Positions 24,431 to 33,474 of a stretch of 64,000 bases of DNA are shown in pieces (within the stretch, counting starts at the first letter, position 1; each line of letters opens with the position of its first letter). Origin of the DNA: JBJYIN01 sp046237015 (GTDB lineage Bacteria > Pseudomonadota > Gammaproteobacteria > Enterobacterales > Enterobacteriaceae); assembly GCF_046237015.1 (NCBI RefSeq), contig NZ_JBJYIN010000004.1:124001-188000 (forward strand), in the 5' to 3' direction. The notes under the pieces were generated by a model. That model saw nothing but the letters and a program-made list of their open reading frames with translations, did not search any database and was not told where the DNA came from. The translations under genes were made by a program, and so were the position numbers.

Positions 24431-25165
24431 ATGGAAAATCAACCTAAGTTGAACAGTAGTAAAGAAGTCATTGCCTTTTTGGCAGAGCGATTCCCGCTTT
24501 GTTTCACCACTGAAGGTGAAACCCGCCCATTAAAGATCGGTATTTTTCAAGATCTTGTTGAGCGTGTACCGGAAACAGATAACGTGAGTAAAACGCAATT
24601 ACGCTCTGCTTTGAGGCTTTATACCTCAAGCTGGCGTTATCTGTACGGTGTTAAATTGGGCGCTCAGCGTGTGGATTTGGATGGAAATCTATGCGGCGAG
24701 TTAGAACAGCAGCATGTTGATCATGCGCGTAAGCAACTGGAAGAAGCAAAAGCCCGGGTTCAGGCACAACGTGCTGAGCAACAGGCTAAAAGGCGCGAAG
24801 CAGCCGGTGAATCCGCTGAACCAGCACGGACACCTCGTCTTCTATCGAAGAATGTGCCACGCCGTGAGCGCGATGGAGCTGGTTCAGCACCGCGTAAACC
24901 ACGCCAGTCTTCGGTTCGCCAGCCGACATCCGCTACCCAGCAGCCTGCAAAAACTCAGTCGAATCAGACCAAACCTATCATCGATAAGCCGCAGCGTGTT
25001 GCGGTTACGGATGTTTCCAAACTGCAAATTGGTCAGGAAATCAAGGTCAGAGCTGGGAAAGATGCCATGGATGCCACGGTGCTTGAGATTGCTAAAGGCG
25101 AGGTCAGAGTGCAGTTGGCTTCCGGTTTGGCAATGATTGTACGCGCAGAACATTTGCAGTTCTGA
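24431..25165 (+). CDS. proQ: RNA chaperone ProQ
   Basis: A 244-residue RNA-binding protein that stabilises many sRNAs and mRNA 3' ends and affects ProP levels. An N-terminal FinO/ProQ domain (about 5-120, with IAFLAERFPLCF and RLYTSSWRYLYG) leads into a basic, Gln/Pro/Arg-rich linker (about 120-185) and a C-terminal Tudor-like domain (about 190-244). The linker is where length differs from E. coli (232 aa). ATG at 24431 follows CAGGAAATTTC. A TATAAT -10 candidate is at 24371. prc follows 19 bases after the stop, so both are probably one operon. Confidence 0.95.
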   Translation: MENQPKLNSSKEVIAFLAERFPLCFTTEGETRPLKIGIFQDLVERVPETDNVSKTQLRSALRLYTSSWRYLYGVKLGAQRVDLDGNLCGELEQQHVDHARKQLEEAKARVQAQRAEQQAKRREAAGESAEPARTPRLLSKNVPRRERDGAGSAPRKPRQSSVRQPTSATQQPAKTQSNQTKPIIDKPQRVAVTDVSKLQIGQEIKVRAGKDAMDATVLEIAKGEVRVQLASGLAMIVRAEHLQF

Positions 25166-25184
25166 TACGGAGGCCAGCCTGGGC

Positions 25185-27206
25185 ATGAACAATTTAGTCA
25201 GAATAACCGCTATTGCTGGTTTACTGGTGGCGGGCGCTGCTTTCGCAAATACCAATGAGAATATTACGCGCGTTGAGCAAATTCCTCAGCTTCAACAGGA
25301 ACCTCAGCATGCAACCGTCAGCGATCGTGTTGCATCACGTTTTCTGCGTTCCCATTATCGTCAGTTTATGCTGGACGAACAGTTCTCTGAAAAAATCTTT
25401 TCTCGTTATCTTAATATGCTCGACTACAGCCACAATGTGCTGTTGGCATCGGATGTCGCGCAGTTCTCCAATAAGAAAACGCAGATTGGCGAAGAAATTA
25501 AATCCGGTAAGTTGGATACGCCTTACGCGCTTTACAATCTGGCGCAAAAACGACGTTTTGAACGTTATCAATATGCGTTGTCGTTGCTGGAAAAACCGAT
25601 GGATTTTACTGGCAGCGATACGATCGAGCTCGATCGCAGTAAAGCGCCCTGGCCGCAGAATGCGGGCGAGCTGAACCGGCTATGGGATGCCAAGGTGAAA
25701 TATGATTGGCTAAGCCTGAAGCTGACCGGTAAAAATGATAAAGATATTAAAGAAACGCTAACTAAGCGTTATCAATTCGCTGTTCGTCGTTTGGCACAAA
25801 GCAACAGTGAAGATGTCTTTCAATTGATCATGAATGCCTTTGCGCGTGAAATTGATCCACACACGAGCTATCTCTCCCCAAGAAACACCGAACAGTTCAA
25901 TACCGAAATGAGTCTGTCGCTGGAGGGTATTGGCGCTGTATTGCAAATGGACGATGACTACACGGTCATCAACTCTATGGTTCCTGGTGGTCCTGCGGCA
26001 AAAAGCAAAAGCCTGACGGTTGGCGACCGCGTTGTCGGCGTGGGGCAAACGGGTAAACCGATGGTGGATGTCATTGGCTGGCGGTTGGACGATGTCGTCG
26101 CGCTCATTAAAGGCCCCAAAGGCAGTAAGGTTCGTCTGGAAATTTTGCCTGCGGGTAAAGGCACGAAAACCCGAACGGTCACATTGACGCGTGAGCGTAT
26201 CCGCCTTGAAGACCGCGCAGTGAAAATGTCGGTTAAGAACGTCGGTAAAGAGAAAGTCGGCGTGCTGGATATTCCTGGTTTTTATGTCGGTCTGACGGAT
26301 GATGCCAAAGTCCAATTACAGAAACTGGAAAAACAGCATGTCAGCAGCATTATTATTGACCTGCGTAGCAACGGCGGCGGGGCGTTGACGGAAGCGGTCG
26401 GTCTGTCAGGTTTATTTATTCCGAGCGGTCCGGTTGTACAGATCCGTGATAATAACGGCAAAATCCGCGAAGATAGCGACACCGACGGTACGGTATATTA
26501 CAAAGGGCCGCTGGTGGTATTGGTCGATCGGTTTAGCGCCTCGGCATCGGAAATTTTTGCGGCTGCGATGCAGGATTATGGGCGTGCGCTGATTGTCGGT
26601 GAACCGACATTCGGTAAAGGAACGGTGCAACAATATCGTTCAGTCAATCGTATTTACGATCAAATGTTGCGTCCTGACTGGCCAGCGCTGGGTTCTGTCC
26701 AGTATACGATTCAAAAATTCTATCGTATTAATGGCGGCAGTACTCAAATGAAAGGTGTTACACCAGACATTATGATGCCAACCGGGACAGAAACGGTGGA
26801 TACGGGCGAGAAGTTTGAAGATAACGCGTTGCCGTGGGATAGCATTAAAGCCGCTAATTATACAAAGAGCGGTGATTTAAAACCTCTCATCGGTTCTCTC
26901 AATGAACGTCATCAGGAACGAATTGCCCAAGATCCAGAGTTCCAATACGTGGCTCAAGATATTGCTCGTTATAATGCGTTGAAAGATAAACGTAATACGG
27001 TATCGCTTAACTTTGCTCAGCGTGAAAAAGAAAATGACGATGATGAGGCGACACGTTTAGGACGCATCAACGATCGTCTGGTGAGAGAAGGTAAAAAGCC
27101 GCTGAAGTCTCTGGAAGATTTGCCAAAAGATTATCAGGCTCCGGATCCCTATCTGGATGAAACTGTCCATATTGCGCGAGATTTAGCGCAGGAGCAAAAA
27201 GAGTAA
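25185..27206 (+). CDS. prc: Carboxy-terminal processing protease Prc (Tsp)
   Basis: A 673-residue periplasmic serine protease that, with NlpI, degrades MepS and processes FtsI in E. coli. A signal peptide (about 1-21, ending GAAFA) is followed by an N-terminal helical domain, a PDZ domain (about 235-320) and the protease core with the Ser/Lys dyad S455 in SASASEIF and K478 in PTFGKGTV. The start at 25185 gives the signal peptide; an in-frame start at 25137 lies inside proQ. In E. coli htpX follows, but here htpX is 22 kb away. Confidence 0.95.
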   Translation: MNNLVRITAIAGLLVAGAAFANTNENITRVEQIPQLQQEPQHATVSDRVASRFLRSHYRQFMLDEQFSEKIFSRYLNMLDYSHNVLLASDVAQFSNKKTQIGEEIKSGKLDTPYALYNLAQKRRFERYQYALSLLEKPMDFTGSDTIELDRSKAPWPQNAGELNRLWDAKVKYDWLSLKLTGKNDKDIKETLTKRYQFAVRRLAQSNSEDVFQLIMNAFAREIDPHTSYLSPRNTEQFNTEMSLSLEGIGAVLQMDDDYTVINSMVPGGPAAKSKSLTVGDRVVGVGQTGKPMVDVIGWRLDDVVALIKGPKGSKVRLEILPAGKGTKTRTVTLTRERIRLEDRAVKMSVKNVGKEKVGVLDIPGFYVGLTDDAKVQLQKLEKQHVSSIIIDLRSNGGGALTEAVGLSGLFIPSGPVVQIRDNNGKIREDSDTDGTVYYKGPLVVLVDRFSASASEIFAAAMQDYGRALIVGEPTFGKGTVQQYRSVNRIYDQMLRPDWPALGSVQYTIQKFYRINGGSTQMKGVTPDIMMPTGTETVDTGEKFEDNALPWDSIKAANYTKSGDLKPLIGSLNERHQERIAQDPEFQYVAQDIARYNALKDKRNTVSLNFAQREKENDDDEATRLGRINDRLVREGKKPLKSLEDLPKDYQAPDPYLDETVHIARDLAQEQKE

Positions 27207-27231
27207 ATTATTCCAGGATGATAATCACACT

Positions 27232-27262
27232 AAAACCCCGGCGCTGTTCGGGGTTTCTTTTT
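27232..27262 (+). terminator. Terminator after prc
   Basis: AAAACCCCG-GCGCTGTT-CGGGGTTTC followed by TTTTT. Confidence 0.88.
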
Positions 27263-27367
27263 CCTGTCGCTTTATATTGCCGATGCGCGGTTTTAGCCTC
27301 TAACGTCCTTTCCGATAAATAAACATCAAATCCATCTCTAATGTGATCCATTTATGACAATTTGAAG

Positions 27368-27395
27368 TAGCCCTACGTCTGACAGGGCTATTTTT
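27368..27395 (+). terminator. Orphan terminator-like hairpin upstream of feo
   Basis: TAGCCCT-ACGTCTGAC-AGGGCTATTTTT: a 7-bp stem and T-run, about 105 bases after the prc terminator. No gene ends here, so it is either a back-up terminator or the end of a short RNA. Confidence 0.65.
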
Positions 27396-27402
27396 ACTTT
27401 GC

Positions 27403-27459
27403 TTGATATGTGTCAAGAGGGTATTACGGGGCAGGAATATGATTGATTATCGTTATTAG
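27403..27459 (+). promoter_or_regulatory. feo promoter: FNR box, -10 and Fur-like site
   Basis: TTGATATGTGTCAA at 27403-27416 matches the FNR consensus TTGATN4ATCAA with one mismatch. A -10 TATGAT follows at 27438-27443, placing the box about 41 bases before the predicted start, the class II FNR position. The sequence from the -10 onward (TGATTATCGTTATT) resembles part of a Fur box (about 12 of 19). Anaerobic activation and iron repression, as in E. coli feo, are inferred. Confidence 0.75.
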
Positions 27460-27548
27460 TTTTCTTTAATTCTATCGGATATGCACGATTAAGAAGGCTA
27501 AATATCGCGAGTTTAATAGGTAAACATCCGGCAATAAAGGAAACCGCT

Positions 27549-27794
27549 ATGGCACTACAGCTCCAGACATTACTGGATATTCCCCTCAATGTGAACGCGG
27601 TGGTTGCGCGTATTCGACTCAGTGGTGAAAACCAGCATCGTTTAACCGAGTTAGGTATCCGTATTGGCGGCCATGTCCGAGTGATTCAGCGGGAGGCGAA
27701 TCAACCGCTGATGCTCGCCGCTGGCGATGGGCGTATCGCAATTAATTGGGATATGGGTAAACAAGTTTGGGTTTCGCCACAGCAAACCCGATGA
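27549..27794 (+). CDS. FeoA-domain protein (first copy)
   Basis: An 81-residue SH3-like FeoA protein: LTELGIRIGGHVRVIQREAN and the end MGKQVWVSPQQTR fit the FeoA/DtxR C-terminal fold. It differs clearly from the second copy; paralogue pairs of FeoA occur in some enterobacterial feo operons. ATG at 27549 follows AAGGAAACCGCT. It is first in the operon, 11-14 bases before the second copy. FeoA proteins are cytosolic partners of FeoB; what each copy does separately is unknown. Confidence 0.85.
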   Translation: MALQLQTLLDIPLNVNAVVARIRLSGENQHRLTELGIRIGGHVRVIQREANQPLMLAAGDGRIAINWDMGKQVWVSPQQTR

Positions 27795-27808
27795 CGGGGA
27801 GGTGAATG

Positions 27809-28036
27809 ATGATTCTGGAAGACTTTACGGTTGCGAGTAAATGGCGTGTGATTGGTTTTCAAAAAGGCGCAGCAGATTATCGTAAGCGTTTGTTAGCGCT
27901 CGGTGTGACTCCGGGTGTGGAATTCACCGTATCGCGTGTCGCCCCACTGGGCGACCCCATTGAGTTACGCCTGCGAGGCGCTGCAATCAGCGTCCGTAAG
28001 GGTGAAGCACAGATACTGATCCTCGAAAAATGTTGA
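27809..28036 (+). CDS. feoA: Ferrous iron transport protein A (second copy)
   Basis: A 75-residue FeoA protein. The blocks KWRVIGFQKGAADYRKRLLA, LGVTPG and VSRVAPLGDPIELRLRG match E. coli FeoA closely, so this copy is the true orthologue. GGGGAGGTGA precedes two consecutive ATG codons (27806 and 27809); the second has the better spacing and is chosen, with 27806 as an alternative. It lies between the first FeoA-like gene and feoB in one transcription unit. Confidence 0.9.
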   Translation: MILEDFTVASKWRVIGFQKGAADYRKRLLALGVTPGVEFTVSRVAPLGDPIELRLRGAAISVRKGEAQILILEKC

Positions 28037-28058
28037 ATAGAACAGACAGGAAATCGCT

Positions 28059-30398
28059 ATGAGTACGCAACCGGTTATTTGTGTGGTGGGAAACCCGAAT
28101 TGCGGTAAAACCACGCTGTTCAATGTGCTTACCGGCGGCAAACAGACGGTCGGCAACTGGCCTGGTGTGACAGTTGAAAAGAAAGTCGGCCAATATCGTT
28201 ACCAAAATCAGTCTACCACGCTGGTGGATTTGCCCGGCGTCTATTCCCTTAATCCTTCATCTGAAAGTTCAGAAGATGAACGCGTTGCTCGTGATTACAT
28301 CTTGTCTGGTGAAGCTGATGTCGTACTGAATATCGTTGATGCCTCCAATCTTGAACGCAATCTTTACCTGACCGCACAGTTATTGGATATGAATGTGCCG
28401 ATGGTCGTCGCTGTCAATATGATGGACATCGCCGCTGCACGCCAGTTGGAGATTGATATTGCTGCTTTGCAGCAGCAATTAAAATGCCCGGTCATCCCCA
28501 TAACAGCCAGCCAGAAGAAAGGGATCGATCAACTGCGTCAGGTTTGTCAGAGCATGGTGGCACAACCGGTTACGCCCGATGTGATGATTCCATATGAAGC
28601 GCCGTTGCAGCAGGCAGCTCAGGCGATGGCCCAAAAATTCTCCGAAGAGGATGCCAATATCCCCAATCCGTATTGGCTGGCGTTGCAGTTACTGGAGGGC
28701 GATGTGACCGTACGTGGTCAGCTTTCTGCACCATTGCTGGCAATGGCCGATGCGCGTGTCGCGGAACTGGTTGAGCACTATGAGGATGAACTGGATATCT
28801 TTTTAGCTGATGCCAGATATCAGTTTGTCTCTGCTATTGCTACGGCGGTGATGACTCGCCGTGGTGAAATGTCGGCAACATTAACGGACAAAGTTGACCG
28901 CATTGTTTTGCATCGTTTTCTGGGGATCCCTCTCTTTTTGCTGGTGATGTACCTGATGTTTGTATTCACCATCAATATTGGTAGTGCGTTCATTGATTTC
29001 TTCGATCAGTTCTTTGGCACGATTTTTGTTGATGGTCTGGGTGAACTGTTGATTGCGATGAATGCGCCCGCATGGCTAAAAACACTCATTGCAGACGGTA
29101 TCGGCGGGGGGATTCAGACCGTATCGACTTTTATTCCGGTGATTGGCTGTTTGTATCTGTTCCTGTCCTACCTTGAAGACTCTGGCTACATGGCGAGAGC
29201 GGCATTCGTGATGGACCGTTTTATGCGCAGCATTGGTCTGCCGGGCAAAGCGTTCGTGCCACTCATCGTGGGGTTTGGCTGTAACGTTCCGGCGGTGATG
29301 GCAACGCGCACGATGGAGAAGCACAGCGATCGCATCGTAACTGTCATGATGGCTCCGTTTATGTCTTGTGGCGCACGCCTGCCCGTCTATGTTCTGTTTG
29401 CAACAGCACTGTTTACCAGCGGCGGGCAAAATCTGGTTTTTGGTCTGTATCTGCTTGGTATTATCGCGGCGGTTGCCACCGGATTTATGTTGAAAAACAC
29501 GGCACTGCAAGGTGAAGCGTCAACGTTTGTCATGGAGATACCCCCTTATCATTTGCCGGGGCTGCACAGCGTGCTGATTCGAACCTGGGAACGTTTAAAA
29601 GGCTTTATTTTACGGGCCGGTAAGCTGATTGTTATTGTTGTCACTATTCTGGGGTTCCTGAACTCAATGGGAATGGATGGAACCTTTGATAATCAGGATA
29701 GCGATAAGTCAGTGCTTTCCGCCATCGGACAAAAAATTGTCCCGGCTTTTGCTCCCATGGGGATCAAGCAGGAGAATTGGCCTGCGGCTGTGGGGGTATT
29801 TACGGGGATCTTTGCTAAAGAAGCGGTGGTCGGGACGCTGGATTCACTTTATGGCGCCATGGCCGAGAATCAAAGCGGGGCATCTGACAAACCCGAAACA
29901 CCTTTTAGTTTGCAGGATGGCATCATCGGTGCTTTTGCCACGATCCCTGAGAACTTCAGTGAGTTAGGTAACGCACTGTTAGATCCGCTGGGAATTGACG
30001 TCGGAGATTTAAGCGATACGGCAACGATAGCAGAAGAAAATGAATTTTCGGTTTCATCGTTGACGGTCATCAGTCAAATGTTTGACGGTAGACTGGGGGC
30101 ATTTTCTTATCTGTTAATGGTTTTGTTGTATGTGCCATGTGTCGCGGCAGTTTCAGCGATTTTGCGAGAAGTCGGCACGGCATGGACACTGTTCTGCGTC
30201 GGTTGGACGATTGAGTTAGGCTACGGTACTGCGGTTGTTGTCTATCAGGTAGGACGTTTTGCACAGCATCCGGTTTATTCCACACTGTCGATTGCCGGTG
30301 TACTGTGCGCATTGTTGGTGACGGTCCTGTTCTTACGCAGTAAACGTGATTCAGTGCCACCGGTTGCCGTTGTTGGCGGTGACAAACAGTCAGCATAA
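28059..30398 (+). CDS. feoB: Ferrous iron transporter FeoB
   Basis: A 779-residue inner-membrane Fe2+ transporter with an N-terminal G-protein domain. GTPase motifs: G1 GNPNCGKT (11-18), G2 region GVTVEKK, G3 DLPG (57-60), G4 NMMD (120-123). A helical GDI domain (about 170-265) follows, then the two Gate domains with conserved membrane segments (FLSYLEDSGYMARAAFVMDR; VGFGCNVPAV; MSCGARLPVYVLF; YVPCVAA). The ribosome site ACAGGAAATCGCT precedes ATG. Third gene of the feo operon under the FNR/Fur-type promoter. Confidence 0.96.
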   Translation: MSTQPVICVVGNPNCGKTTLFNVLTGGKQTVGNWPGVTVEKKVGQYRYQNQSTTLVDLPGVYSLNPSSESSEDERVARDYILSGEADVVLNIVDASNLERNLYLTAQLLDMNVPMVVAVNMMDIAAARQLEIDIAALQQQLKCPVIPITASQKKGIDQLRQVCQSMVAQPVTPDVMIPYEAPLQQAAQAMAQKFSEEDANIPNPYWLALQLLEGDVTVRGQLSAPLLAMADARVAELVEHYEDELDIFLADARYQFVSAIATAVMTRRGEMSATLTDKVDRIVLHRFLGIPLFLLVMYLMFVFTINIGSAFIDFFDQFFGTIFVDGLGELLIAMNAPAWLKTLIADGIGGGIQTVSTFIPVIGCLYLFLSYLEDSGYMARAAFVMDRFMRSIGLPGKAFVPLIVGFGCNVPAVMATRTMEKHSDRIVTVMMAPFMSCGARLPVYVLFATALFTSGGQNLVFGLYLLGIIAAVATGFMLKNTALQGEASTFVMEIPPYHLPGLHSVLIRTWERLKGFILRAGKLIVIVVTILGFLNSMGMDGTFDNQDSDKSVLSAIGQKIVPAFAPMGIKQENWPAAVGVFTGIFAKEAVVGTLDSLYGAMAENQSGASDKPETPFSLQDGIIGAFATIPENFSELGNALLDPLGIDVGDLSDTATIAEENEFSVSSLTVISQMFDGRLGAFSYLLMVLLYVPCVAAVSAILREVGTAWTLFCVGWTIELGYGTAVVVYQVGRFAQHPVYSTLSIAGVLCALLVTVLFLRSKRDSVPPVAVVGGDKQSA

Positions 30399-30449
30399 GC
30401 ATGTGTGTGATACTTTACTGGCAGGGGAACCTGCCAGTACGGAGGAAAT

Positions 30450-30677
30450 ATGACTTTACTTGAGTTGCGTGACTACGTGCGTCAGCAAAAGAAGGCGTCA
30501 TTGCAAGATATCAGCCAGGCGTTTCATACCGAACAAGGCGTAATCGAAGGGATGATGGACGTCTGGGTACAGAAAGGGAAAGTCCGACTTCACCGAGCGG
30601 AGAACAGTGGTAAATGTGGAGGATGCTGTTCCTGTGATAAAGGGATTGGTCAATATTATGAGTGGGCAGGGCCGTGA
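30450..30677 (+). CDS. feoC: FeoC, [Fe-S]-dependent accessory protein
   Basis: A 75-residue winged-helix protein (LLELRDYVRQQKKASLQDIS) with a C-terminal cysteine cluster CGGCCSCD, the probable Fe-S ligand loop of FeoC. In relatives it binds FeoB and protects it from FtsH proteolysis, or senses oxygen. ATG at 30450 follows ACGGAGGAAAT. Last gene of the operon, 51 bases after feoB. Confidence 0.92.
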   Translation: MTLLELRDYVRQQKKASLQDISQAFHTEQGVIEGMMDVWVQKGKVRLHRAENSGKCGGCCSCDKGIGQYYEWAGP

Positions 30678-30684
30678 AGAAAAT

Positions 30685-30712
30685 TGGGGGGCTGGAATAG
30701 CCAGACCCCATG
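30685..30712. terminator. Terminator between feoC and potD
   Basis: TGGGGGGCTGG and CCAGACCCCA pair with one mismatch around a short loop. On the minus strand it is followed by ATTTTC, so it best serves potD; it can also stall feoC transcripts. Confidence 0.7.
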
Positions 30713-30740
30713 TCTATATCCATCATACTTATGGCGAAAA

Positions 30741-31784
30741 TTAACGGCCAGCTTTTAGCTGTTGAAAATAAGTCTCGTACAATGTAGCGGCGCTGCCAAC
30801 GTCGTTTTGCCACTCACCTTTACCGATCGTTTCATCATCAGGATACAGCGTTTTATCACCGGAGACGTCAACCGGCAGTAGTTTCTTCGCTGCAAGATTC
30901 GGTGTCGGGTAACCAATGGTCTCTGCTACCTGTGCGGCAATGTCAGGGCGTAGCAAGAAGTTAATCATCTTCATTGCGCCGTCGACATTTTTGGCGTTGG
31001 CTGGGATCGCCAGACTGTCCATCCAGAATATACCACCTTCTTGTGGCCAAATGACGTCCAGTGGCGTACCAGCCTGGCGGGCGACATACGCTGAACCATT
31101 CCATACCATGCCCAGGTTTACTTCACCCTCCATAAATGGGTTGCCTGGGTTGTCAGAATTAAACGCCAATACGTTCGGCATCAATTTTTGTAATTCTTTA
31201 TAGGCTGTTTCGATCTCTTTGGGATCGGTGGTATTGGCGGAATAGCCAAGTTTTCGCAGAGCAATCTGGAAAACTTCTCGAGCGTCATCCGTCAGCAGCA
31301 GACTGCTTTTATATTTTGCGTCCCACAAATCAGCCCAGCGGGTGACGCTGGCCGGATCGATTTCATCACGATTAATACCGATCGCCGTGGCTCCCCAAAT
31401 ATAAGGAACGGAATATTCGTTATTAGGATCAAAAGATTTGTGTAATAGATTAGGATCAAGGTTATGGAAATTGCTGAGCTTGCTGGTATCAATTTTTTGC
31501 AGCATGCCTTCTTTACTCATTTTGGAAATGAAATAAGTCGACGGCACAACTAAATCGTAAGCGCTATCCTGATAGGTTTTCAGTTTGGCGTACATGCTCT
31601 CGTTGGACTCGTAGGTAGAATAGATCACCTTGATACCCGTTTCTTTGGTGAACTGTTCTAATAATCCCGGTGGCACATACTCTGTCCAGTTATAAAAATA
31701 GAGCGTTTTACCATCGTTGGCACTGGCGTTGTTCAGCCCTAATGCCAGTGCGCAGGCTGCCAGCAAATGTGACCATTTCTTCAT
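30741..31784 (-). CDS. potD: Spermidine/putrescine-binding periplasmic protein PotD
   Basis: A 347-residue substrate-binding protein. Signal peptide MKKWSHLLAACALALGLNNA SA is followed by the mature start NDGKTLYFYNWTEYVPPGLL. Polyamine-site aromatic and acidic residues of the family lie in NWTEY, YESNESMYAKL and GMVWNGSAYVARQ. The start at 31784 after AAGGAGATAAACAAG gives the signal peptide; an upstream in-frame start would bury it. Last gene of potABCD, 56 bases after potC. Confidence 0.95.
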   Translation of the reverse strand: MKKWSHLLAACALALGLNNASANDGKTLYFYNWTEYVPPGLLEQFTKETGIKVIYSTYESNESMYAKLKTYQDSAYDLVVPSTYFISKMSKEGMLQKIDTSKLSNFHNLDPNLLHKSFDPNNEYSVPYIWGATAIGINRDEIDPASVTRWADLWDAKYKSSLLLTDDAREVFQIALRKLGYSANTTDPKEIETAYKELQKLMPNVLAFNSDNPGNPFMEGEVNLGMVWNGSAYVARQAGTPLDVIWPQEGGIFWMDSLAIPANAKNVDGAMKMINFLLRPDIAAQVAETIGYPTPNLAAKKLLPVDVSGDKTLYPDDETIGKGEWQNDVGSAATLYETYFQQLKAGR

Positions 31785-31840
31785 CTTGTTTATCTCCTTA
31801 ACTATCCCAAAGGTAAAGGGTGAAACGAAAGGTAAAAACA

Positions 31841-32617
31841 TTATTGTCTGGTGCGATCGCGTAAAATTAACTGGCTGCTAAGTACTAAAAGTAATGACAG
31901 TATAAGCAAAATTGTCGCCAATGCGTTGACCTCCGGCGAGACACCGACCTTAACCATCGAGTAGATTTTCAGCGGTAGAATTTCATAGGTTGGGCCGGTA
32001 ACAAATGATGACACGACGACATCATCCATCGACAAGGTGAAACTGAGTAACCAGCCTGCTGCAACGGCGGGCATGGCTAGCGGTAGGATGATTTTGCGCA
32101 GAATAATCGCTTCGCTTGCGCCCAAATCGCGTGCGGCTTCCAGCATTTTTACGTCGAACCCTTTCAGACGCGAATAGACTGTTACGACAACGAAAGGCAG
32201 GCAAAATGTAATATGGGAGAAGAGTAATGACCAAAATCCCAGTGAGATGCCTAACAGCATAAACAATACCAACAGCGAGATCGCCATGACAATATCAGGC
32301 GACATCATGACGACGAATAACATGCCGCTGACAAAAGGCTTTCCCCGGAAACGGTAGCGGTAGAGCGCAACCGCAGTCAGCGAGCCAATGATTGTCGCAA
32401 AGGTCGCGGAAAAAACCGCCATGGTCAGAGAATGTTGAGCCGCCTGTAACAGACTGTCGTTGTTCAGCAAACGACGATACCAGTCCAGCGTAAACCCCTG
32501 CCAGTTAATGCCGAATCGTGCCTGATTAAAAGAATTCACAATCAGGATGATAATAGGAATGTACAGATAGGCGTAGATGATGGACATAAATCCACCGCGC
32601 AGCAAACGTCCAATCAT
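31841..32617 (-). CDS. potC: Spermidine/putrescine ABC transporter permease PotC
   Basis: A 258-residue inner-membrane permease with six predicted helices and the EAA loop (EAARDLGASEAIILRKIILP) that contacts PotA. Starts MIGRLLRGGFMSIIYAYLYI as in E. coli. The start overlaps the potB stop by four bases (ATGA), giving translational coupling. Subunit of the PotABCD polyamine importer. Confidence 0.95.
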   Translation of the reverse strand: MIGRLLRGGFMSIIYAYLYIPIIILIVNSFNQARFGINWQGFTLDWYRRLLNNDSLLQAAQHSLTMAVFSATFATIIGSLTAVALYRYRFRGKPFVSGMLFVVMMSPDIVMAISLLVLFMLLGISLGFWSLLFSHITFCLPFVVVTVYSRLKGFDVKMLEAARDLGASEAIILRKIILPLAMPAVAAGWLLSFTLSMDDVVVSSFVTGPTYEILPLKIYSMVKVGVSPEVNALATILLILSLLLVLSSQLILRDRTRQ

Positions 32618-33474
32618 GCCAGTTCCTCTTTCTTGTTCAGCAGCCGGGCGGTTCGATAATAGATGAACAGCAATATTCCCATGATTAACGTTAGGCAGAT
32701 GCTGGTTGCTGCGCCGAACGGCCAATCGCGGATGTTAAGGAACTGGCTTTTAATCACGTTACCAATAAGCAAATTTTTGGCTCCACCCATTAGGTCGGCG
32801 ACAAAAAACAGGCCCATGGCGGGTAATAACACCAGCAAACAGCCAGCAATGATCCCTGGCATGGTCAGTGGGATCACCACTCGAATAAAAGCCTGCCATT
32901 TATTGGCACCCAGATCGCGAGCTGCCTCAAGATAAGCGTTATCCAGTTTTTCAATACTTGAATAGAGAGGCAGCACCATAAACGGCAGAAGGATGTAGAT
33001 CAAACCAAGTACCACCGCTTCTGAGGTATACATAATGCGTAGCGGCGTATCAATTATTCCTGTCCATAGGAGGAATTCATTTAAATGTCCGCGCGTGCTC
33101 AGAAATATTTTTAGTCCATAAATACGAATCAGCGAGTTTGTCCAGAAAGGCACAATCAGCAGAAACATCATTAATGGGCGTATCCGCTCAGGTAGCCGAG
33201 CTAAAATAAAAGCGAAGGGGTAGCCTAATATCAGGCAGCAAAGCGTCGCGATAACAGCCATATTCAGTGAATGCAGCAATACCGAGGCATACATGGGATC
33301 GGTCAGACGAGTGTAGTTATCCAGTGTCAACACCAGACTGATCAGATCGGTATCATCACGCGTCAGGAAACTGGTACCGATAATCATCAGATTTGGCACA
33401 AAAACGAATAGAGCCAGCCAGATGACAATAATACTGATAATCGTGTTCTGAAAGCGTTTACGCGGCTTCTTCAT
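32614..33474 (-). CDS. potB: Spermidine/putrescine ABC transporter permease PotB
   Basis: A 286-residue permease with six membrane segments and an EAA loop (EAARDLGANKWQAFIRVVIP). Near-identical to E. coli PotB over NTIISIIVIWLALFVFVPNL. The ATG at 33474 lies inside the end of potA (17-base overlap), so the pair is coupled. Forms the membrane channel with PotC. Confidence 0.95.
   Translation of the reverse strand: MKKPRKRFQNTIISIIVIWLALFVFVPNLMIIGTSFLTRDDTDLISLVLTLDNYTRLTDPMYASVLLHSLNMAVIATLCCLILGYPFAFILARLPERIRPLMMFLLIVPFWTNSLIRIYGLKIFLSTRGHLNEFLLWTGIIDTPLRIMYTSEAVVLGLIYILLPFMVLPLYSSIEKLDNAYLEAARDLGANKWQAFIRVVIPLTMPGIIAGCLLVLLPAMGLFFVADLMGGAKNLLIGNVIKSQFLNIRDWPFGAATSICLTLIMGILLFIYYRTARLLNKKEELA

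Larger units (their letters stand above)
27207..27548. other. prc-feo intergenic region
   Basis: The 342-base gap contains the prc terminator (27232-27262), a second terminator-like hairpin without an obvious gene (27368-27395), and the feo promoter with an FNR box and a Fur-like site (27403-27459). Confidence 0.75.

Noticed and set aside
24714..25136. A 140-codon frame within proQ in another frame
   Set aside because: It coincides with the Gln/Arg-rich linker of ProQ, where low complexity keeps other frames open by chance.
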